Below, piece by piece: positions 1-12,308 of a DNA stretch of 64,000 nucleotides. Under the pieces are notes generated by a model, which saw nothing but the letters and a program-made list of their open reading frames with translations, did not search any database and was not told the origin of the DNA. The position numbers were made by a program, and so were the translations under genes. Position 1 is the stretch's first letter, and each line of letters starts with the position of its first letter. This stretch comes from Pocillopora verrucosa (taxonomy: Eukaryota > Cnidaria > Anthozoa > Scleractinia > Pocilloporidae), in the NCBI RefSeq assembly GCF_036669915.1, contig NC_089319.1, positions 2,162,082-2,226,081 of the forward strand, in the 5' to 3' direction.

Positions 1-287
1 CCGTTCTACGAAAAGAAACGACACTGGAGAACAGTTCGATCGATTTCGATAACATATTTGGAGAGCCGATTTTGAGATCTATTGGATTTGTCCACTCAAT
101 GAATGGAACCCTCTCGAAAATGGCTTATGACAAATAAAAGCACTCATTAATATTACACAGGAGATTTATTTTAGTTCTAAGGAATCGAACAATCCACTAT
201 TTGGTTATGTAACAGAATTCCATTTAGCTAGGGTTGTTTCATCCGAATAATTGTAATGTTAACGACTTAAAGCTTGGCTTCGTGTAA

Positions 288-930
288 TCACATGATCCAG
301 CCTTTACATGATGCTTTTTGTAATGCATGATATAGAGTGGAAGCACCGTCACCGGTGATCTGATTACCAATCGCATCAAGTTTGGTGAGTTTACATGTTG
401 ATGTCTGTAATAGTTGACATAGACTGGCCACACTAGCATTGGTGACGTGATTCAAACTCAGGTCAAGTTCGGTGACTTTACATGTTGGTGTCTGTAATGC
501 TTGGCATAGACTGACCACACCAGCATCAGTGATCTGATTATGACCCAGATCAAGTTCTGCGACTTTACATGTTGGTGTCTGCAATACTTGACATAGACTG
601 ACAACACCGGCATCGGTGATCTGATTGGAATCAAGACCAAGTGTGGTAACTTCACATGTTGGTGTCTGTAATGCTTGACATAGATTGACAATACCGGCAT
701 CGGTGATCTGACTGCCACACAGACGAAGTTTGGTGACTTTACATGTTGGTGTTTTTAATGCTTGACATAGACTGACCACACCAGCATCGGTGATCTGATT
801 GGAACCCACATCAAGTATGGTAACTTTACATGTTGGTGTCTGTAATGCTTGACATATACTGAAAACACCAGCATCGGTGATCTGATTACCAGACAGACTC
901 AGTAAGGTGACTTTACATGTTGGTGTCTGT
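288..930 (-). repeat. Seven 87-bp LRR-coding repeats at the 3' end of the NLR gene
   Basis: An 87-bp unit codes a 29-residue ribonuclease-inhibitor-type LRR with the recurring core N-Q-I-T-D-A-G-V and a C-Q-A-L-Q end. It is repeated seven times in one frame, and an eighth partial unit lies upstream in the other frame. The last two units, nearest the stop, are the most diverged; the inner ones are nearly identical at DNA level. That pattern fits recent unequal exchange or conversion within the array. Confidence 0.85.
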
Positions 931-3900
931 AAACTTGACATAGACTGACTACACCGGCATCGGTGATCCTATTATTTCTAAGGGACAGGAAAGATAGCAA
1001 ATTTAGTAATCCGAACTCCACCATGCAAGAAATACAATCGTCACTAACACGGCAATCCTCTAATTCTAATTTAGTAACTGGAGAAGAGTAGTTCGCTAGG
1101 GATTTGACGATTCGTTTCAGTCCAGACAATGATAGATTTGAAGAAAACACTAATAGCTCTGAGACATTTAATGAGTGATAGATATTTTTTTGATGTTTTG
1201 CTGCGTCATTTTTGTCGTTTACTGCGCTGTAAACATCCAAGAGGAAAGATACGGCGATACAGTCAACATCGCTCAGAGAAGGGAAAAACATATCTTTATA
1301 ACAATCAAAGATTTGAAGATGACCATTTCGAACAAAATTTTGGGCAAACTCTTTGTCTTGATAGCCAGCGAGACATTGTGCTATTAAAAGAAGAATTTTT
1401 GTGTATTTTATTGCGTCTTTCCTTGCGTCTTTGCTTGCTTCTTTAGCAAGTCCTCCGAGTATTTTTTCCATGAATACTTGGTCTTTTTCCGTTGATAACA
1501 TACCGGCCATAAATTTTATGACCATTTCAGATGTATTGTTACTGCAAACAACCTCTTTCCTCATGACAAACCAGCGGGCTGCTAACTATTCTTGGAAGGT
1601 CAGGTGGATAAAGCAGAAGTGTTTTGTCGATTGAGAAAAACTTGTTCTAAACGGAGGACCACAATGAAGGAGCCCACTTGCTTTGATGTACTCAATTTCT
1701 TCCGAGGTAAAGTTTTTCATGTCCTGGTTAGAAAAAAGAAACTTTTTCTCCAGCAGCAATTGAGCCGCTAGGTTTGATAACTTGTCTAGAGTATTTTCTG
1801 GAGAAAGCCCTCTTTTCTTGTCATGTTTCAGTATAAAACTGTTGATAACTTCAAAATAAAGGTCACTCATTTTGAGAGGGGGAGCTTCAGTATTCAGTGC
1901 TGACTCCTTTAGTATATACTCAAAATAGCAGCACATTAGGAAACAGAGCACAGGAACGTGAGCAAACCAACAAGTTCGTTGTTTTTTGTTACATGATCAA
2001 GTACGATGTTCCTCATCTGCTCGTTTTCTTTAAAGTACTTTCCAATGTATCCATTTACTTGTTTTTCTGAAAATCCTGTGATCTCCACAAATCTATCAAA
2101 GCGAATTGCATCTTTCAACTTGTCAGATTCATCTGCTCTCGATGTGATCATGACTGCGGAAAGTCTCAAGATGTTCCCTTTGATAAGTTTAGCACACAGG
2201 GCTGCAACCGGCATCTTCTCGTTGACGTCATTTGGATACTGTTCATCCAGGTTAGTAAGAACGTCGTCTTGTCGTGAAAACTCATCATACCCGTCAATGA
2301 TGATCAAAACCTCTTCAGAATGTTGAGTAATATACTCAAATACAGAGTCATCAATCACGGACTGGTCATCTAGCATTGTAGAACAATTTAAGACGTCCTT
2401 CAAAGAAACACGGAGATCTGCGAGTAAGTTCAACTGACGGAAATTCAGCAAGTATACAAACTTGAAATCAGGGTTTGCTCTCTCATTCGCGTTTTGAATA
2501 AATTATCGTGAGCCCAGTCCCGAATCACCTTTTGGCAAAACAAGGTTTTTCCAATTCCTGCCTTTCCAGTGAGAAAAATGGACCTGGGATTTGAGTGATC
2601 GTTGTGTATTTCACTTCTAATGAATATGTCTTGACTGTATTCAACTCGAGTTCCACTCACTTGACCGCACTGACGAAGGCGTTTCAGTCTTTTCGTTGTT
2701 TCACTCACATGACCGTCATGAGAAAGGCGTTCTTCCAAGGTTTTAGAGTCTTCAATGGGCTTCCTTCCATGTTGCATGAGAAGATTAGTGAATATCTCAT
2801 CCGTTTTCACGTTGGAAATTGAAGAGAAGGGCATTTGATTGTTCTGAAACTTCGTCTGGCTTTTGATGGACTCTTTGAGTGCACTGCTGTAGACATTTAC
2901 AACTGAAGATAAAACAATCCAATTTGTGAACTGGAGAAAATGAGAAAGGTTGTAAAAAGCTTTACATCTCTTTAAGGAAGTGTGCAATGGTCAGTGACAT
3001 ATCGAGGAAAAATTTACCTTGGGTGGCTCCAATTACAAATCGATGCAATTTTGCTATGATGAAAATATCCCTCAGGAGAGAAAAATGGGAGTTAAAAAAG
3101 GTTTTGATTCAGTTATCTTTCTTGTTTTTGTTTTTTTTGTTTTCATTTTCTACATTTGCATTCTTCTTGTTAGTCTGTCATTTCGTGATGAAATCCCCCT
3201 TGAAATGCAAACAAACCAGTCACTTTTCGTCGCGATAAAGAAACAAGTGCAAGCTTGATTATCTTTTCATTAAGGATCATCCTAACCTATTACTTATTTC
3301 TGATTGGGGGTCTTGCGGGTGAAAGATCTCCATGTTTTTTACTTTACTGCATATCATATCACGGTCAGCTAGTTGATATACTTATTTATGAGCTTCTAAA
3401 TCTTTTATGGTACATGTACATGCAGTTGGTTTCATTACCTTCGATGATTTCTCTCGCCACTGGATTGATGACCGCATCTTTTATGACATCCAGTTTTTCT
3501 TCAATTTTTTCTAACTTCTCCTTGATGCTGATGTCATCCGTCACCCACTTTTTAAGAAGCTCTCTGTAGTGTTCTTCGAAATCAGGGTCAATGCATTCCT
3601 TTTTCAGATCATCAATAGCACTTTGGTAACCAGCCCCTCCTAGTCTCACCAATGCATCTTGGATGTCCTGCCAGTATTGATTGAATGTTGCATCATCAAC
3701 TGAGGCCTGGCTGGCATGACCATGAACTTTGTTTCTGTAGCACTTGATGCGCGCAATGTCTGCCTCGAGGGTTGTGTCTGTTGTAGGAGGAAGTGTATCC
3801 CAGCCGGTAGCTGGACAAACAAGACCACAAATGTTCCTCAGCTAGACCGTTAGCAGGGTGATATCAAAATGCTGAGTTGAAACTGAAGACTTGATGGCAG

Positions 3901-4129
3901 GGTATAGTCTGCCCCATTGCAGGGGGTTGAGTATTCTTCTCTTTAGGAGTGATTGTAGCACTCGATGAATTGGAGGACTTGACAAAACTGTGTCCAGGTT
4001 TCCTGTTGGACGCCTCTTGTCAAATGTCTCTCTGAGTACTTGTGAACAAACATCCACCAGAAGGCGACATAACCGTGCATAATTAGCTGTTTCTTTTGTA
4101 GAATGGAACGTTGGTGCAGCATTAGCCAT
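288..4129 (-). pseudogene. NLR immune-receptor gene, HEPN (DZIP3-like) - NACHT - LRR, broken
   Basis: NLR proteins are cytosolic sensors: the NACHT ATPase drives oligomerisation and the LRRs sense or autoinhibit. Exon 1 starts at the ATG at 4129 and runs to about 3439. It codes a DZIP3-like HEPN domain with an R-N-K-V-H-G-H match to the HEPN Rx4-6H motif. A phase-1 GT-AG intron (3438 to 2903) leads into the NACHT exon, with Walker A G-K-A-G-I-G-K-T near 2560 and Walker B L-I-I-I-D-G-Y-D-E-F near 2290. A helical region follows, then LRRs to the stop at 288. The reading frame is broken about five times: an in-frame TAG at 3842-3844, frame changes near 2485 and 1960, a TAG at 1586-1588, and a one-base loss near 937. 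Conservation across all breaks shows the parent structure clearly. It is probably a pseudogene, although assembly errors could explain some breaks. Confidence 0.88.
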
Positions 4130-7100
4130 GGATAATAGCTGCTAGAAACAATTAATAGCACCGCAAGAGTGAAATGAGATAAAGATTAATTCTAAAAAAT
4201 TATTCAAAGATCCAACTGAGTTGCTTATCAAACTGGGGCAATAATGTTATTGTTCATTAATAATTTTTCAGCAGAACATATCGTTTATTACTCTTAAAGA
4301 TGCCCTTAAGAAGTAAATATTTATCTCCAACCACTAGGCAAATTACCGAAGTGTCGTTAGCCATTAACGATCGATTTTTAGATCCTCTATTATTTGAAAA
4401 TATAGAAAATCTTAAAATTAATAGCTTACAGGAGACGACAAACACCAAAGAGACGAGTTATGTGAAATTAACAAACCGTGACCTGTTATGTATAATCAAA
4501 ATAACCTATTAATGAATGTAAGGGCCTCACTCAGGCATATCAGGTATGATATTTTTCAAGCTTTTTTGAGTCGCCGAAGTATGTTGCCCTATTTTAAAAA
4601 TAGCTCGATGTACGGAGTGTTCACAAGGGCTGAGAATACTTTGCTGAAGCATGTCTGAGAAGAAAAATTTTAATTCCTAAAAGTTTTCAGCAAAATCCAA
4701 GATGGCATTCATTCTGACATGTTTCGACTTGACTAGGTCTACTTTCTTTTAGAGAATCGAAACACAAACAATTACACATTCGTATAAGATAGCTTGTAAT
4801 GAGTGTCGATTCTCTCTTGTCATAAGCACTGGAAAAACTGAGTTTATAAAGGAAACACTCAACTGGCATTGATCAACGAGCACGCATAGGTGCGATGTAG
4901 TTTGACTTAAAAAAAAACCAGGGGCTTTTAATTGGTTTACTGAGACATCATTATACTAGTATTGTCGCTGACAACGTTACAGGCAAATGTTTTAAGCGTA
5001 AACTCGCTGAAGTTGAACAAAAATACGATAAAAAATACATGATAAACTACGTGAGAACACCAGCACTTCGTTGGATATTATATGTACACAAATTCAGTAA
5101 TACACACAAGAAATCATCACTCTAGCTAAAAGAAAAAAAATGTTATTTTGGGGGTAGAAAGTGTCGCCTAACTCCACTTTAGCTGCAGGCAAAATTGTTA
5201 GAAAATCGGACCCCGAGCGAAAGCGTTCCTCGTACCGGTTTCCCCTTTGGCATTTTTTGATGCGTTAGCCACTCGTTTCCCCAAACTTGCCATTTTCTTT
5301 ATCTGATCTCTAAAATCCATGCCTGATTTTGGACTTGGCTTCTATGTTGTGGTATGATTAAGCCCTGCTTCAATGCCGAGGTCAAGAATTGGGATGACAT
5401 TTGTTCAAAAATCAAGCTTGATTGCCACATTATTTTGAATGTTAATTGTTTCTTTTAGTTTGTCATTTAAGACGGACGACAGAAGCACATCAATACGCAG
5501 CTAGTGGTTCTCTTGAAAACCATATAAAATCTATGACTATGGTTACTTAAATCGACCCTAGTTTGAAGACCAAAAGGGCTCAAAATCATACCCTCTTGGG
5601 CACTGCATATCGATATGACATACCAGTGGAGTAACAACCACCCCCTCCCTGGTGGAACTTGTTATTTACTATTACATGTTGTGTGGAACACTTGACTTCT
5701 ATATTTTCACAGGAAAAGGGGGGAGTGGAGTGGAGAGGACTGAGATTGAAATTGCAAGAAAGTATCTTGCTTCCACAAGGTCTGTTTTAATTCAAAATTC
5801 ACAGAGGAAATTAAGTGAATCAACATCTCTTGCTTTCGAGGGATTTTTTCCCGGTTTCTGCTTTCGATATCCTACTTGGCTAGCTTCGTTCAACTGTAGC
5901 ACCTAAGACAGTTTAAAAAAATTGAGGTTAAAAGCAAGATTAGCGGCAGATAAATAAGTAAATAACTGATAGAGCAGTAAAAGAATGAATAGGTAAATAA
6001 ATGGATATATTAATTAAGACAAAACAGTATAGGTGTAAACAGATGAGTAAAGAAATTAGAAAGATAAAGTTCTAAGCGAGTGAATATCTTCGTGGACACA
6101 CGTTTCGTCGGTCTGTAAGGAATGAAGCTCAGGGAATTCTTTTCTAAAGCGACACCTTTTGCTAGCGGCCAGAGTTAATCTGAGCTGTTCTGTTCGTTAC
6201 TAAGTGAACTTAAAATCTTTCCAGGATAAACTATATTACCCCAATTCGAACCGAAAATCAGGTATAAGTAGTTGTGATCTCTCACTCAGTGGGAAATCAT
6301 CTGGATGTAAGATAAATCCCTGACTCGTGAGTCAGTTGGGTTAACCTTATTTTTATACAGTTTTTCATATCGTGAATTTCGATCGCAAATTTACATTTTA
6401 GCGCCATTTAACATTTGCGGTCCCCATCTGATGTAGCAATTAATTATAGCCGCAGGAAAGTACAGCAGTCACATATATTATATTCTGATAATTCTCATCC
6501 GAATAGCGTCTCAAATTATATGATGAATATTTCCTAATCACTCGTGACATTAAAAACTAGTTATTTTAAGCCTGACTTGCTGCGAAACAATAAGGTGAAG
6601 AGATAATTTTGCAATTAATTTGAAAAAAAGATATGGCCAAGGTATAATCATAACAAAAAAATGAAATTTGAATTTCGCGAATTATTTCACAATGTTAGAA
6701 ATTTTCAAAATGTCGTGCCTCTTAGAATGCATTTGCCAAAAGGATCGTGAGCATGAAACAAGACTCAGTGTAAATATTTTAGTTTTATTGCGTCAAATCA
6801 ACACTGATCATGTGTTTAATTTGATTGAAAGTCAGTGTTACGACCATCAGTACACGTTTTTATCGAGTTTTTTCGCTTGGGAACCATTGATATGAAATGT
6901 TCTTAATGCTTTTATCAATAGTCTTGTTAAGGTAATTTATATTTACATTGTTTTGTACGTGATCAGGAATCTTTGGATTTTTCCCAAAAGTGGGAAAAGC
7001 GTAGTATTTGTTTCGTGTTTCAGAGATTTTTCCGGTCAAATGAAATTAAAAATGATCTCGAGGAAAATGTAAACGGGTCAAGATTTTTAAAGGAAAGAAG

Positions 7101-7220
7101 GAAATTATAACCCGAAAGGGAAGAGAAAAACCAAGAAATATGAGCAAAATTATTGAATTTTCCGGGTTTTTTTTATTGACTAAATTTTGTAACAAGAAAA
7201 TGACAGAGGAATTCATTATA
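4130..7220. other. Gene-free AT-rich stretch
   Basis: I see no gene here. Open frames are short and overlap on both strands without recognisable domains. There is a low-complexity A/T-rich run near 5940-6010. The region just above 4129 is the presumed promoter side of the NLR gene. Confidence 0.5.
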
Positions 7221-7650
7221 GCTAGGAAAACGTGCGGCGAGAAAGGAAGTTCTGCTGAAAATGAAGGTTTATCATAAAGGTTGATATTATGATGTCGGTA
7301 GCGTGCATTTACGGCATTTTCATTTTATCATAGAGGAAACGTGCGGCGAGAAAGGAAGTTCTGCTGAAAATGAAGGTTTATCATAAAGGTTGATATTATA
7401 ATGTCGGTAGCGTGCATTTACGGCATTTTCATTTTATCATAGAGGAAAACGTGCGGCGAGAAAGGAAGTTCTGCTGAAAATGAAGGTTTATCATAAAGGT
7501 TGATATTATAATGTCGGTAGCGTGCATTTACGGCATTTTCATTTTATCATAGAGGAAAACGTGCGGCGAGAAAGGAAGTTCTGCTGAAAATGAAGGTTTA
7601 TCATAAAGGTTGATATTATGATGTCGGTAGCGTGCATTTACGGCATTTTC
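7221..7650. repeat. Tandem repeat, four copies of about 110 bp
   Basis: A unit containing the phrase cgtgcggcgagaaaggaag begins at about 7231, 7340, 7450 and 7560, giving periods of 109, 110 and 110 bp. Copies differ at only one or two positions, so the array is young. The unit has no convincing open frame. It is best described as a minisatellite. Confidence 0.95.
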
Positions 7651-8529
7651 AAATCTTGTTGAGAAGGACATTCTGTACTTGTGAAAATTAAATTAGTGTT
7701 TTATTGATTAGTTTGGAGCAGAATAAAGGCTAAGCAGTTGAATTCAAGGGAAAAAAAAGCGAGAAGGGATAGTAAAACAAAAGTAGAAATAAACAAACAA
7801 AAGGACGTCGTTGTTACACGAGCAATTTCCTGTGAGTATTATTTACCGGCTGTCATGAAGTAATACTTCCGATCAGGTCGTGATGCAATATTTACGATTT
7901 ATCACTGATCCCTTTTATGTTTCCAGCAATTCCAAAGCGTTCAACGAAAAAACGTTCAAGTTAGGCTGATCATTTTGAAAAAATACATTTTGGTGTGTCA
8001 ATCACTCTAATGCATATATAATACGTTATTAGTCATATGAATAATTATTTTTTTAAAAGACATGATTTTTTAGGGGGTTTAATTGAAATGATAGTTCAAT
8101 AGCAACGGCTAAAAAATTATTTAAATCATTTATAAAAAAAACACGTTTCTTTTATCTTCAGTCACGTCTTAAAACGCATCACGGAGTTCTAGATGTCCTA
8201 AATTTAAATCTCAAATTAAAGAATGACCCGACCTTTTGTGTAAACAAAACTCTTTATTCTCATCACGCAGTACCCAAACGATTCAATTTGCTTTCGGTAC
8301 TATTTATGTTTATCTGACTTGACATTCTCTCTAATACAAATGATGTTTTATCAAATGTTTGCCTCACATCGGAAGGTCATGATGTATGACAAGATGAAAG
8401 AGTGGGTACAACACAGCTGTATAGCTTCACATCACATAAAGCGGATCAAATATAATTGATTTGATCACATTGGTCAGAGGTAGTGGTTTGTAACTCGCCA
8501 GGTACGTGAGAGGTAAAAAACCTTAACTG
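7651..8529. other. Intergenic, upstream of the intronless GPCR
   Basis: No gene or known repeat is seen. It is AT-rich with several A and T runs. It must hold the promoter of the plus-strand receptor at 8530, but I cannot point to a specific element. Confidence 0.4.
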
Positions 8530-9534
8530 ATGGCGAACAATTCCTTGGGCAACACAGATGGGCCACTCTTTACTAATTCCTCAGCTGTAGCAAGAAAAAC
8601 CTGCTACTACCTGGATCGGTTTCAGATTTTCCATAGCGGTCCGCCAACGACGGAATACATCGTTAACTGTACGCTTAACGCAGTATTAGCAGTTCTGGCC
8701 ATTCTTGGAAATGGACTCGTCCTTCAAGCGCTCCGAAGATCTGCCGCGCTTAGACCAGCTTCCAGAGCTTTGGTTTACAGCCTTGCCGCCTCCGATCTCC
8801 TAGTTGGATTGACAGTTCAACCTTTCTATGTGTTGTACAAAACGGCTGAAATATTGAACATGCATCAGTTGTACTGCGTCACAGGAATTGGATTCCATTT
8901 GTCAGCGAACGTTTTCTCTGCCGTTTCGTTTCTGACGGTGACAGCCATAGCCACCGATCGCCTTCTGGCTCTTCACCTTGGGTCCAGATATCAAAGAACC
9001 GTAACGCTTCCAAGGGTAGTAACGGTCATTGTCACTATGTGGGTGCTAACTGGTTTGTGGATTTTCAACTGGGTATGGGATATCAAAATATATCGAAAGT
9101 TTAATATAATCGTTGTTACGATATGTTTGGTTTTCTGTACAAGTGCGTATGCCCGACTCGGATACAGGCTTCGCCAGTTGAGAGTTCGCACCATGTTACG
9201 ATGGCGGGACGCCGAATCAACAACGAACCAAGAAGAAAGAAGCAGCTCGAGTGGTTCAAAATCGAAACTACGATTTGGAGCATACAAAAGATCTGTGGCT
9301 AACATGTTTTATGTTTATATTTTAATGCTTATTTGCTATGTTCCATACCTGGCCATGTTCGTAGTCATACAAACGACGACCGTAACCAAAGCGAAAATTG
9401 TCACTCTAAGTTATACCATGACTTTGTTGTTCGCCAATTCGGCTTTCAACCCGTTTCTTTACTGCTGGCGGATACAAGAGATTAGATCGGAGGTAATTTT
9501 AATTCTCGCAAAATTTTCTTGCAAGAACAATTGA
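8530..9534 (+). CDS. Class A GPCR, intronless, melanocortin/adenosine-receptor-like type
   Basis: This is a complete 334-residue seven-transmembrane receptor in one exon, acting at the plasma membrane through G proteins. Visible marks are TM1 G-N-G-L-V, TM2 L-A-A-S-D-L-L, the TM3-end motif D-R-L in place of D-R-Y, and TM7 N-S-A-F-N-P-F-L-Y. The N-terminus has N-x-S/T sites (N-N-S near residue 3, N-S-S near 17). The second extracellular loop is very short and has no cysteine. In the families known for this loss (melanocortin, EDG, cannabinoid and adenosine-related receptors) the usual TM3-ECL2 disulphide is missing. The ligand is unknown. It differs clearly from the spliced receptors downstream in length, motifs and gene structure, so it is an independent neighbour. 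Confidence 0.88.
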   Translation: MANNSLGNTDGPLFTNSSAVARKTCYYLDRFQIFHSGPPTTEYIVNCTLNAVLAVLAILGNGLVLQALRRSAALRPASRALVYSLAASDLLVGLTVQPFYVLYKTAEILNMHQLYCVTGIGFHLSANVFSAVSFLTVTAIATDRLLALHLGSRYQRTVTLPRVVTVIVTMWVLTGLWIFNWVWDIKIYRKFNIIVVTICLVFCTSAYARLGYRLRQLRVRTMLRWRDAESTTNQEERSSSSGSKSKLRFGAYKRSVANMFYVYILMLICYVPYLAMFVVIQTTTVTKAKIVTLSYTMTLLFANSAFNPFLYCWRIQEIRSEVILILAKFSCKNN

Positions 9535-12308
9535 AAATAAAAGTGCAAATTTCTGTTTGATTACGAAACGTAATGTAACGCATATCGACCATGACTAATA
9601 ACCTTTATATGGTTTTTAAGCACTACATGCTTTGAAATTAGATTCAAATTGTTACTCGGCGAGAACGGAAGCGGATAAATTTTTTTTTTCTGTTTGTTAA
9701 GCTGACAATGCCAAACATAGCTGAGAAATTTGACTTGAAAAGAGAGTGACATTGAATAGAGGCTTTCTTTTCGTGAATCAATATTTGCATATCGAGGAAA
9801 TTTTTGACGTATTCACCGATGTTTTAAGTATTTAATGTGTTCAAATGTGCCCTAAGAATACGGCCGCGCCGTATGATTGGGCTAAGGCTTCTTAAAGAAC
9901 GGCGAATTACTGTGGTATGCTTCATAGCTTAATCAGGTTAGAATAACTGATTAATTTTTGAAAGATAAAAGGAGCTGTGATACTGCTATACTATCGATCA
10001 CAAAAATACTATGGTCTGAAGAGAGATTGTCTAACCTTATGCAAATTTGTTCGCCGAATGACACGAAATTAAACGCAAATGAAACAAAGGGCCTCTTATA
10101 ACGTTGAAATTACTGAGTGATTTTTTCGCCAATATGAGAAAGGAGAAAACTTATAAAGGAAAGCCGTTTCAACAAACGGAAATTTTGTTTAGGTAGCCAA
10201 GCATGTAACTAAACGTAGAGAATATAATGAGGCTTCTGGCATACGTTAAATTTGCAGGTATAATAGATGATATATTTACATAAAACTGAATATCATAATG
10301 GAAAACTGGCCATTGCAAGTTCTGTTCTTAATGACTCGGCTTCAAGGCCTGACATTTCTCGTTATTTTGAGTAACAAATAACTTTGCAAGTTACAAGTGG
10401 CATCCTCTTTAATGTTGTTTCAAAGGTTCTATGGGCATCAAGGAGTTTAAATTTGAGTTATAATCCACGTAGAATTGTACCATCATTGCATTTGCAATAA
10501 TTTCAACTTAATGATACAAAACACACGGCTGATGAGATGCCGCGATGCTACTGTGCACGATTTTCTTCAGATGGAAGTGCTATAGTGTAATTGTCGTTAA
10601 CGAACACTTAAATAAGTTTGTAGGAGATAATATTACCTTGTATAAAAGATATCGAAGTTTACAGTTGAACCTGAACGGGATAGATTAGATGCTAAGTTTT
10701 TCAACTTTGCGTAATAGGAAAATATTGTACAGAAGTTTAATAAAGAGGTAAAATGGTTATATAGGTGGTCATGCATTTATTATTTCCTATATTTGAAGAT
10801 AGCGATTCCCGAAGTAATCTGAATATTTCCCTGAATCTTTGTCAGCACCGATAACAAAAAAATCTATAAATTTACTCGGCAACACATGTTTAAAGGATGC
10901 CCATCATTTTAAAAACAGTGAAGAGAGACACCTGACCAAATAATTCTTTAAAGGCAGTTACATCTATTGCATAAGAAGAATTTGTTTGCCTCGTTAGAAA
11001 AAAAAAAGAAACAAGCAAACACATAAAAAAATAAACAAAACAAACGAAGAAATAAAAACAAACATAGAGACGAAAAAATTTAAGTAAAAAATTGAACAGA
11101 AATAAATACAATATCCCTGCTGAGGAAATATAGTTCGTGGTGTGTTGAAGATAAAACGCATAGAGCAAACAAGAGATTAAGCCATCTTCGATTCGCTGCC
11201 GCTGGGGAGCATACGGCGTCGACTATGGATATTTGCTGGACCTTGTTTTTGACTGTTCTTTTTGCCTCTCTTGAGGCGACTTTATTCTTGTCGAGCTTTC
11301 TTGGACAGTGCGCCTTCGAGACTGCCTTGATGTGCACGGTAACTGATGCGTTTTTGTGGCATATTACTTAAAATGACAGAGTTCTCTGTCTGTAAAGATT
11401 AACTCTTTCATTTCTGGGGAAACTATAGATACCTATTTCTTTTCCTGAGAAGCCTCTTATATTTAGACGGGTATTTGGCGTTATTACATTTTATTACGAT
11501 GATTAGTTATTGAGTTCAGTTAATTTCCTCAACTCAAGAACCTTTACATTGCCTTCGTTTACTTAAAAAAGCCTGGAGATAATTCAAGGAAAAAATTTTC
11601 ATTTCTCGTATGAGTGAAAAGTCACTTTTCTTTCTATGTTATTGTATCGCTATTTTCTATGGGAACTTTCTCAAGGAATAGGAGGTGAAAAGTACTCTAA
11701 AGGGCGAAACGAGAAATATCGCTTAGCATTGTAAAGCAAAGGCTATAATTGCAAATGTCAATCTTTGCGGATATCTGAAGAGTTTTCTTAACTGGTGCAT
11801 CCTGCTTGGTTTAATGAAAAAAGTGTATGAGGTAGCGATAGTTCCATGTGTGATTGAGAAATCACCAACTTAGTATCACGGCTTAGTATCGCGGTTAGCT
11901 CTCGATCTGTCCTCCTTCTCTTCGATAGTTTTGAAAAGGAACATTTTGGAGGTTAGTGAACATGTTTATCAAAAATAATTTCTTTGAACGAGAAAGACTG
12001 AGAAAGACAACTGTTTTCATACTTTTAGGAATTTTACAAAACTGAACTACACACTGAACTTCATGGAGTACGTTACTTTTCCCATTTTCAAACTGTGAAT
12101 TGGGCAACCTAGCCAGCTGCACCACATAGGGTGGCCTTCATCATATTCCTTTTAATATAATTCAATAAGTTCAATAGATTTCTTATCCCAAAGCGAAAAA
12201 AAGAACGGAAACAGAAAACGTTGTACTGATACTGATAACTGTCTTAACAAACGTTTGCACGTTCCTACCATCATGTAAGAAGATCTAAGTTCTCATTCGG
12301 TTGTTCGT
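9535..12308. other. Intergenic stretch between two receptor genes
   Basis: There is no clear gene. The one coding-looking patch is at 11225-11338 on the plus strand: an ATG followed by a hydrophobic, signal-peptide-like run of 38 codons ending at a possible GT donor. It lies in locally more GC-rich DNA, and no downstream exon could be joined to it. The rest is AT-rich with no recognised repeat. Confidence 0.35.

Noticed and set aside
3646-3828. 60-codon minus-strand frame inside the NLR gene
   Set aside because: It is a shadow. The HEPN frame in the same DNA reads correctly in another phase.
4257-4512. Overlapping open frames on both strands above the NLR gene
   Set aside because: They are short and AT-rich, with no domain and no consistent splice sites. 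I could not attach them to the NLR as an extra 5' exon.
9860-9880. Short perfect palindrome in the intergenic gap (tacggc and gccgta arms)
   Set aside because: Arms of six bases are expected by chance in 64 kb, and no terminator or operator context exists in an animal genome.
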